In this document: piece after piece, positions 59,552 to 64,000 of the stretch | Position numbering within the stretch: the first letter of the stretch is position 1 | How the letters are laid out: the number at the start of each line of letters is the position of its first letter | Assembly (NCBI GenBank): GCA_034331105.1 | Contig: JAXQGB010000015.1 | Location: forward strand, 310,001 to 374,000 | DNA length: 64,000 nt | DNA from: Caenicola sp034331105 | GTDB lineage: Bacteria > Synergistota > Synergistia > Synergistales > Synergistaceae | Reading direction: 5' to 3' | Notes under the pieces: generated by a model | What the model was told of the DNA's origin: nothing | What the model saw: only the letters and a program-made list of their open reading frames with translations | Database searches by the model: none | Made by a program: the position numbers and the translations under genes

Positions 59552-60094
59552 TTACTTCTTGGCGCCGGCCTTACCGGCCTTGCGTATCACATATTCACCT
59601 GAGTACCTGATACCTTTGCCCTTGTATGGTTCGGGCGGGCGGTACTCGCGAATGTTCGACGCGACCTGACCTACAAGCTGTCTGTCTATCCCGCGAACTA
59701 CGATCTTGATCGGGCTTTCACATGCAAACTCTATACCTGCAGGGGGAATTACCTCTACAGGATGGGAGAAGCCGAGGTTGAGCACAAGATTCTGTCCCTG
59801 CATCTGAGCGCGATAACCTACTCCGACGATTTCAAGAATTTTTTCAAAACCGCTGCTTACTCCTGTTACCATGTTATTAAGAATGGCCCTTGTCATCCCG
59901 TGAGCAGCGCGTATAGGCTTGATCTCGCCTTCACGTGTGACAATAAGCTGCCCATCTTCCTGTGCAACGTTGATCTGGGGCATAACTTCCATTTCCAGAG
60001 TTCCCTTGGAACCCTTTACAGAAACATGGCTGCCTTCGATCTTGACCTCTACTCCCTTTGGAAGCGGGATCGGTTTACGTCCTATTCTAGACAC
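59552..60094 (-). CDS. rplF: 50S ribosomal protein L6
   Basis: 180 residues with two repeated alpha/beta domains. SRIGRKPIPLPKGVEV begins it and YKGKGIRYSGEYVIRKAGKAGAKK ends it. The start is GTG 60094 with GGGGGTGG upstream. Near the sarcin-ricin loop in the ribosome. Confidence 0.98.
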   Translation of the reverse strand: MSRIGRKPIPLPKGVEVKIEGSHVSVKGSKGTLEMEVMPQINVAQEDGQLIVTREGEIKPIRAAHGMTRAILNNMVTGVSSGFEKILEIVGVGYRAQMQGQNLVLNLGFSHPVEVIPPAGIEFACESPIKIVVRGIDRQLVGQVASNIREYRPPEPYKGKGIRYSGEYVIRKAGKAGAKK

Positions 60095-60108
60095 CTACGC
60101 CACCCCCA

Positions 60109-60513
60109 TTACCATACATAGCAAACGACTTCGCCGCCCAGTCCGCGCTTGCGCGCATCTGCATCGGTCATAAGTCCCGCTGATGTTGAAATCATTGCAA
60201 TTCCGAGGCCTCCCATAACTTTAGGAAGTTCGTCTTTGCCTACATAAATGCGGCGTCCTGGCTTGCTTATTCTGCGCAGTCCCTGGATCACTCGCTCCTT
60301 TGCCGGTCCATAGTTCATAGTAAGTCTGAGTATGGGCATCGGCTGTTTTGAGTCATTGATCGTCTTGTAGTTACGGATATAACCCTCCTCTTTGAGGATG
60401 CGCGCTAATTCGAGGCGCATCTTGCTAAGAGGCATGTCCACCATCTCATGGTAGACAACGTTCGCATTTCTAATGCGTGTGAGCATATCCGCGACAGGAT
60501 CGGTAATATGCAT
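60109..60513 (-). CDS. rpsH: 30S ribosomal protein S8
   Basis: 134 residues: DPVADMLTRIRNANVV at the start and STSAGLMTDADARKRGLGGEVVCYVW at the end. A primary 16S binder and, in E. coli, the translational repressor of the spc operon. Confidence 0.98.
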   Translation of the reverse strand: MHITDPVADMLTRIRNANVVYHEMVDMPLSKMRLELARILKEEGYIRNYKTINDSKQPMPILRLTMNYGPAKERVIQGLRRISKPGRRIYVGKDELPKVMGGLGIAMISTSAGLMTDADARKRGLGGEVVCYVW

Positions 60514-60543
60514 TAAAGGATCCTCCCTTCCACGCCCACTTGC

Positions 60544-60729
60544 CTACCAGCTCGACTTGACTACGCCAGGGATCTTACCCTCGCGTGCAAGTTTGCGGAA
60601 ACAGCAGCGGCACATGTTAAACTTTCTGATATAGCCCCGGGGGCGTCCGCACAGGGGGCAGCGATTATACTTTCTCACTTTGAACTTAGGTTCAAGCTGA
60701 GCTTTAATTACCAAGCTTTTACGGGCCAT
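60544..60729 (-). CDS. rpsN: 30S ribosomal protein S14, type Z
   Basis: 61 residues, the short zinc-binding form. Cys24, Cys27, Cys40 and Cys43 form the ribbon. Its type is shared with Gram-positive and many deep-branching bacteria rather than the long C-minus form of enterics. Confidence 0.97.
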   Translation of the reverse strand: MARKSLVIKAQLEPKFKVRKYNRCPLCGRPRGYIRKFNMCRCCFRKLAREGKIPGVVKSSW

Positions 60730-60743
60730 AAGTATACTCCTTC

Positions 60744-61286
60744 CTAATGGGCGAAGGGCATGCCCAGTTCGGCCAACAGAGCCTGGGCTTCCTCATCCGC
60801 CTTCGCGGTCGTAACGAATGTTATATTCATTCCGCGCTGACGAATTACCTTATCGTAGTCTATCTCAGGGAAAAGAAGCTGTTCTTTGAGTCCAAGGTTA
60901 TAATTTCCCCTGCCGTCAAAACCCCTTTTTGAGATACCCTGGAAGTCTTTGATCCGCGGAAGCGCAATACTAATGAGTCGGTCAAGAAATTCCCACATCC
61001 TGGGACCTCTCAGTGTTACGCAGCACGCTACAGGCATACCTTCACGGACTTTGAACCCCGCGATGGACTTTTTCGCCCTTTTCATCATGGGTTTCTGTCC
61101 GGAGATTATCGTCAGTTCGTTGATCGAAGCATCCATATATTTGTTATCAAGCTTAGCTTCGTTAACGCCTATGTTGATTACGACCTTGACCAGACGGGGG
61201 ATCTCCATGACGTTCTTATATCCGAATTGTTCTTTCAACTTCGGAAGGACGTCCTCGCTGTACTTTGTCAAAAGACGCGGTGTCAT
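60744..61286 (-). CDS. rplE: 50S ribosomal protein L5
   Basis: 180 residues; 5S rRNA binder at the central protuberance. MEIPRLVKVVINIGVNEA near residue 27, ISGQKPMMKRAKKSIAGFKVREGMPV near 65, and a conserved FPEIDYDKVIRQRGMNITFVTTA end. GGGAGGG precedes the ATG. Confidence 0.98.
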   Translation of the reverse strand: MTPRLLTKYSEDVLPKLKEQFGYKNVMEIPRLVKVVINIGVNEAKLDNKYMDASINELTIISGQKPMMKRAKKSIAGFKVREGMPVACCVTLRGPRMWEFLDRLISIALPRIKDFQGISKRGFDGRGNYNLGLKEQLLFPEIDYDKVIRQRGMNITFVTTAKADEEAQALLAELGMPFAH

Positions 61287-61298
61287 AGTTGTCCCTCC

Positions 61299-61625
61299 CT
61301 AAACCTTGTCGACGATCTCGCCGCACTGTTTACAGATGCGGACCTTCTTGCCGCTGTCAAGAAATGCACGGCTTACACGGGTAGGTTTGCCGCAGGCAGG
61401 ACATACAAGCATAACTTTGCATGCATGCAGTGGTGCTTCCTTCTTGACAAATCCACCGCGAGGATCTTTTTGTGTCGGACGCGCACTCTTAGTCACCATA
61501 TTGACGTTTTCAATGACTATAGTATCTTTCTGGAGATCCCTGCGAAGAACTTTGCCTTCTTTGCCGGCATCCTTGCCAGAAACTACACGAACACGGTCTC
61601 CTTTTTTGATTCTCATTTTGGACAT
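61299..61625 (-). CDS. rplX: 50S ribosomal protein L24
   Basis: 108 residues. The KOW domain (KKGDRVRVVSGKDAGKEGKVLR) is followed by a zinc ribbon, Cys-x2-Cys...Cys-x2-Cys (CPACGKPTRV ... CKQCGEIVD). An assembly-initiating protein of the large subunit. Confidence 0.97.
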   Translation of the reverse strand: MSKMRIKKGDRVRVVSGKDAGKEGKVLRRDLQKDTIVIENVNMVTKSARPTQKDPRGGFVKKEAPLHACKVMLVCPACGKPTRVSRAFLDSGKKVRICKQCGEIVDKV

Positions 61626-61638
61626 GAACTGTTACCCC

Positions 61639-62007
61639 CTACACTACCTCGGGAGCAAGAGAGACTATTCGCATGTATTTCTTCTCTCTAAGTTCCCGAG
61701 CTACAGGACCGAAAATACGGGTTCCCTTAGGATCACCGTTGTTGTCAATAACGACAGCGGCATTGTCATCGAAGCGGACATAAGATCCATCCTTGCGGCG
61801 GATCTCTTTTTTCGTCCTGACTATAACTGCCTTTACCACGTCGCCTTTTTTAATGTTTGCATTGGGAGTAGCCTCACGAACTGAAGCTACTATTACATCG
61901 CCCACTGTACCTACCTTGTGGAAGCTGCCGCCTTTGACCTGGATGCAGAGGATCTTCTTTGCGCCTGAATTATCGGCTACATTTAGCACTGTACGAAGCT
62001 GGATCAT
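61639..62007 (-). CDS. rplN: 50S ribosomal protein L14
   Basis: 122 residues, full length: MIQLRTVLNVADNSGAKKILCIQV at the start and ARELREKKYMRIVSLAPEVV at the end. Sits at the subunit interface and binds RsfS in many bacteria. Confidence 0.98.
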   Translation of the reverse strand: MIQLRTVLNVADNSGAKKILCIQVKGGSFHKVGTVGDVIVASVREATPNANIKKGDVVKAVIVRTKKEIRRKDGSYVRFDDNAAVVIDNNGDPKGTRIFGPVARELREKKYMRIVSLAPEVV

Positions 62008-62010
62008 AAC

Positions 62011-62307
62011 CTACAATGCCTCCTCGTCTTCCTGTTTTACACCCATAACGGGGGCTCTCTCGATTATCTGCGCGACTTCCCAGCGTTTATTTGCGCTGAG
62101 GGGACGGGTCTCTGCGATCATGACCTTGTCACCTATGCGGCAATCGTTAGTTTCGTCATGGGCCATAAACTTTTTGGACCGGAGAACCGGCTTCCCATAA
62201 AGTGAATGTTTGGCCATACGGTCAACACGAACAACTATGGTCTTATCCATTTTGTCGCTAACCACCACGCCGGTGCGGACTTTACGATTTACTTTGTTTG
62301 CTTCCAT
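62011..62307 (-). CDS. rpsQ: 30S ribosomal protein S17
   Basis: 98 residues with the OB fold: KVRTGVVVSDKMDKTIVVRVDRMAKHSLYGK, then GDKVMIAETRPLSANKRWEV. The acidic C-terminal tail is slightly longer than in E. coli. Confidence 0.97.
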   Translation of the reverse strand: MEANKVNRKVRTGVVVSDKMDKTIVVRVDRMAKHSLYGKPVLRSKKFMAHDETNDCRIGDKVMIAETRPLSANKRWEVAQIIERAPVMGVKQEDEEAL

Positions 62308-62313
62308 CTCCGG

Positions 62314-62529
62314 CTACCTCCTTGCTCCTGAACGATCGATACCCTTTTCCTTTTCGGTGATTACCGTCAGTACGCGGGCAATTGTCTTTTTGACCTCTCT
62401 AATACGGCCCGAGTTGTTCAACTGTCCTATCGCATTTTGAAAGCGAAGGTTGAACAGCTCTTCCTTAAACTGCTTATGTTTGTCGTTTAGCTCAGATATG
62501 CTGAGATCTCTAAGTTCCTTGGGATCCAT
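62314..62529 (-). CDS. rpmC: 50S ribosomal protein L29
   Basis: 71 residues, a two-helix protein by the exit tunnel: ELRDLSISELNDKHKQFKEELFNLRFQ, then VKKTIARVLTVITEKE. ATG 62529 is used, with AGGTG 7 bases upstream; a GTG at 62538 would overlap rplP. Confidence 0.97.
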   Translation of the reverse strand: MDPKELRDLSISELNDKHKQFKEELFNLRFQNAIGQLNNSGRIREVKKTIARVLTVITEKEKGIDRSGARR

Positions 62530-62530
62530 A

Positions 62531-62950
62531 CTATTCACCTGCTCCCTCTCGGGTTAACAATTTTACCTTGATGGGCAGCTTGAAGGATGCCGTGCGAAAA
62601 GCCTCAACGGCTGTCTCACGGGGCACACCTGCTATTTCAAACATCACACGGCCGCGTTTTACTGCCGCGGTCCAGTATTCGACGTTTCCTTTACCCTTAC
62701 CCATTCGTGTTTCAAGAGGTTTTTCTGTTACTGGACGGTCGGGGAATATCCGGATCCAGATCTGTCCGCCCTTTTTCATTTTACGGCTGATCGCAACACG
62801 GACAGCTTCGATCTGACGCGCTGTGATCCAGCCATTTTCACACGCCTGAAGTCCATATTCACCGAAATCAACTTTCGTGGCTCCCTTTGCATAACCGCGC
62901 AGGGCCGTCAGGTGAGGTTTACGGTACTTAACTCTTTTCGGAGAAAGCAT
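62531..62950 (-). CDS. rplP: 50S ribosomal protein L16
   Basis: 139 residues: MLSPKRVKYRKPHLTALRGYAKG at the start, IWIRIFPDRPVTEKPLETRMGKGKG in the middle. Near the A-site tRNA in the large subunit. Confidence 0.98.
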   Translation of the reverse strand: MLSPKRVKYRKPHLTALRGYAKGATKVDFGEYGLQACENGWITARQIEAVRVAISRKMKKGGQIWIRIFPDRPVTEKPLETRMGKGKGNVEYWTAAVKRGRVMFEIAGVPRETAVEAFRTASFKLPIKVKLLTREGAGE

Positions 62951-62956
62951 CAGATG

Positions 62957-63631
62957 TTACCCCCTCTCCTGATGAGCAGGAACGGCTTCCATTACAGGTT
63001 TGCGTTCCATTACTTCGCCTTTGTAGATCCAGACCTTAATGCCAATGACGCCGTAAATCGTATGTGCTTCAGCGAAACCGTAATTAATGTCTGCCCTGAG
63101 TGTTGAAAGAGGAAGCTGTCCTTCAAGATACCATTCCGTACGTGCGATCTCAGCTCCGCCAAGGCGGCCGGCACACTGGATCTTAATACCTTTTGCTCCT
63201 GATTTCATTGCACGGAAAATCGACTGCTTCATTGCCCGGCGGAAGCTGATCCTGCGCTCAAGTGATGCCGCAACTCCCTCTGCAACTACCTGTGCTTCTG
63301 CATCAGGATTTTTGATTTCCTGGATGTTGATCATTACCCGGCTTCCGGTCTTAGCCTGGAGCTCCTCACGAACTGCCTGTATCTCTGCACCCTGCTTGCC
63401 GATAACTACACCAGGCCGGGCGGTCCAAACTGTAAAACGCATAACGTTTCCAATACGCTCAATTTCCACGCGGCTTACGCCGGCTTTATTCCAGCGCTTC
63501 CTGATCCATTCCCTCAGTTCAAGGTCATTGTGCAGGAACTTGGCATATTTTTTTCCGTCAGCATACCAGCGGGATTCCCAATCGTAGATGACACCAATCC
63601 TGTAACCTACCGGGTGAACTTTCTGACCCAC
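62957..63631 (-). CDS. rpsC: 30S ribosomal protein S3
   Basis: 224 residues. The KH domain (PGVVIGKQGAEIQAVREEL) and the C-domain (GRLGGAEIARTEWYLEGQLPLSTLRADINYG) are complete. Second GTG (63631) is taken as start, since it gives the family's GQKVHPVGYRIG terminus with AAGGAGG 7 bases upstream; GTG 63637 would add two residues. Helps form the mRNA entry site. Confidence 0.98.
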   Translation of the reverse strand: MGQKVHPVGYRIGVIYDWESRWYADGKKYAKFLHNDLELREWIRKRWNKAGVSRVEIERIGNVMRFTVWTARPGVVIGKQGAEIQAVREELQAKTGSRVMINIQEIKNPDAEAQVVAEGVAASLERRISFRRAMKQSIFRAMKSGAKGIKIQCAGRLGGAEIARTEWYLEGQLPLSTLRADINYGFAEAHTIYGVIGIKVWIYKGEVMERKPVMEAVPAHQERG

Positions 63632-63643
63632 CGTCACCCCTCC

Positions 63644-63976
63644 TTATTTCTCACCTACGACCACAGAAACGTGGCACGTATGGTGTCTAAAAGCATGCGC
63701 GCGTCCCATTGAAACGGGACGGAAGCGCTTCATGTAGCTTCCCTGATCCGCCTTAACTTCTTTTACTACGAGCTTGTCCATATCAAGGCCAAAATTGTGC
63801 TCGGCGTTTGCTATTGCACTCTTAAGGACTTTTTCAGTTACGCGTGCCCCTTTGTTCGGGGTGTACTTAAGGACCAGCAGTGCATCAGAAGCTTTTTTGC
63901 CTCTGATGAGAGCTAATACCTGACGTACTTTGGTCGCTGAGATACGGACCTGCTGGGCTGTTGCCTTAACTTCCAT
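63644..63976 (-). CDS. rplV: 50S ribosomal protein L22
   Basis: 110 residues: VRISATKVRQVLALIRGKKASDALLVLKYTPNKGA, then the tunnel-lining hairpin and conserved end MGRAHAFRHHTCHVSVVV. The loop is somewhat compact but intact. Between rpsS and rpsC. Confidence 0.98.
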   Translation of the reverse strand: MEVKATAQQVRISATKVRQVLALIRGKKASDALLVLKYTPNKGARVTEKVLKSAIANAEHNFGLDMDKLVVKEVKADQGSYMKRFRPVSMGRAHAFRHHTCHVSVVVGEK

Positions 63977-63989
63977 GACCCTGCCCCTC

Positions 63990-64000
63990 CTACTTCTTTA
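63990..64000 (-). CDS. rpsS: Last codons of an upstream gene, probably rpsS (S19)
   Basis: Only the end (Lys-Lys-stop) is in the window, immediately before the GGAGG site of rplV. The identity rests on the conserved order rpsS-rplV-rpsC alone. Confidence 0.5.

Overview
The window reads as a contiguous chromosome segment of a diderm, amino-acid-fermenting anaerobe. It is most likely a member of the Synergistota; I cannot name a genus. Outer-membrane biogenesis genes (an LptC-like protein and a short LptD/OstA-like protein) sit beside features familiar from Firmicutes: a T-box leader, a veg-ispE-purR cluster, a Gram-positive-type PurR, and a KOW protein between map and infA. Selenocysteine genes (selA, selB), a lysine 6-aminotransferase, an M20 amidohydrolase and many TTG start codons fit that assignment. 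The taxon is inferred, because no 16S rRNA gene is present.

Layout. Positions 1-7.6 kb carry the start of a Lon-like protease (cut by the left edge), a cold-shock gene, clpB, htpG and a small secreted protein. Positions 7.6-16.5 kb are read leftward: lepA-hemW-selA-selB, veg, ispE-purR, then a 59-residue ferredoxin followed directly by a tRNA(CAU). A secreted eight-bladed beta-propeller gene runs rightward at 16.6-17.8 kb. A 585-bp noncoding element made of small hairpins follows. Positions 18.3-22.1 kb hold malic enzyme-lysA-M20 amidohydrolase. A FmdE-like protein is encoded at 22.2 kb. Positions 22.8-27.4 kb hold a threonine T-box operon, thrC-thrB-lysC-asd. A radical SAM gene and greA run rightward at 27.5-29.7 kb.

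From 44 kb down to 29.7 kb a long leftward block carries zinc-ribbon/GNAT, metK, comF, pfkA, a DUF4392 gene, rho, a LysM-M23 peptidase, pyrG, a repeat-containing exported protein, lptC, lptD and ddl. A DUF3084 gene, lat and mreB follow at 44-48 kb. From 64 kb down to 48.4 kb lies the S10-spc-alpha ribosomal superoperon (rpsS end through rplQ), continuing into ecfA1-ecfA2-ecfT and truA.

Most of the window is housekeeping. The least explained structure is the hairpin array at 17755-18340. It is two inverted copies of a composite unit whose conserved linkers separate small hairpins with different stem sequences, arranged about a small central palindrome. It resembles no standard gene feature and is closest in architecture to REP/BIME-type elements. 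Smaller signals are hairpins at the mRNA 5' ends of csp and veg, candidate operators upstream of clpB, the ferredoxin gene and lat, and an Asp-to-Asn change in the LepA P-loop.
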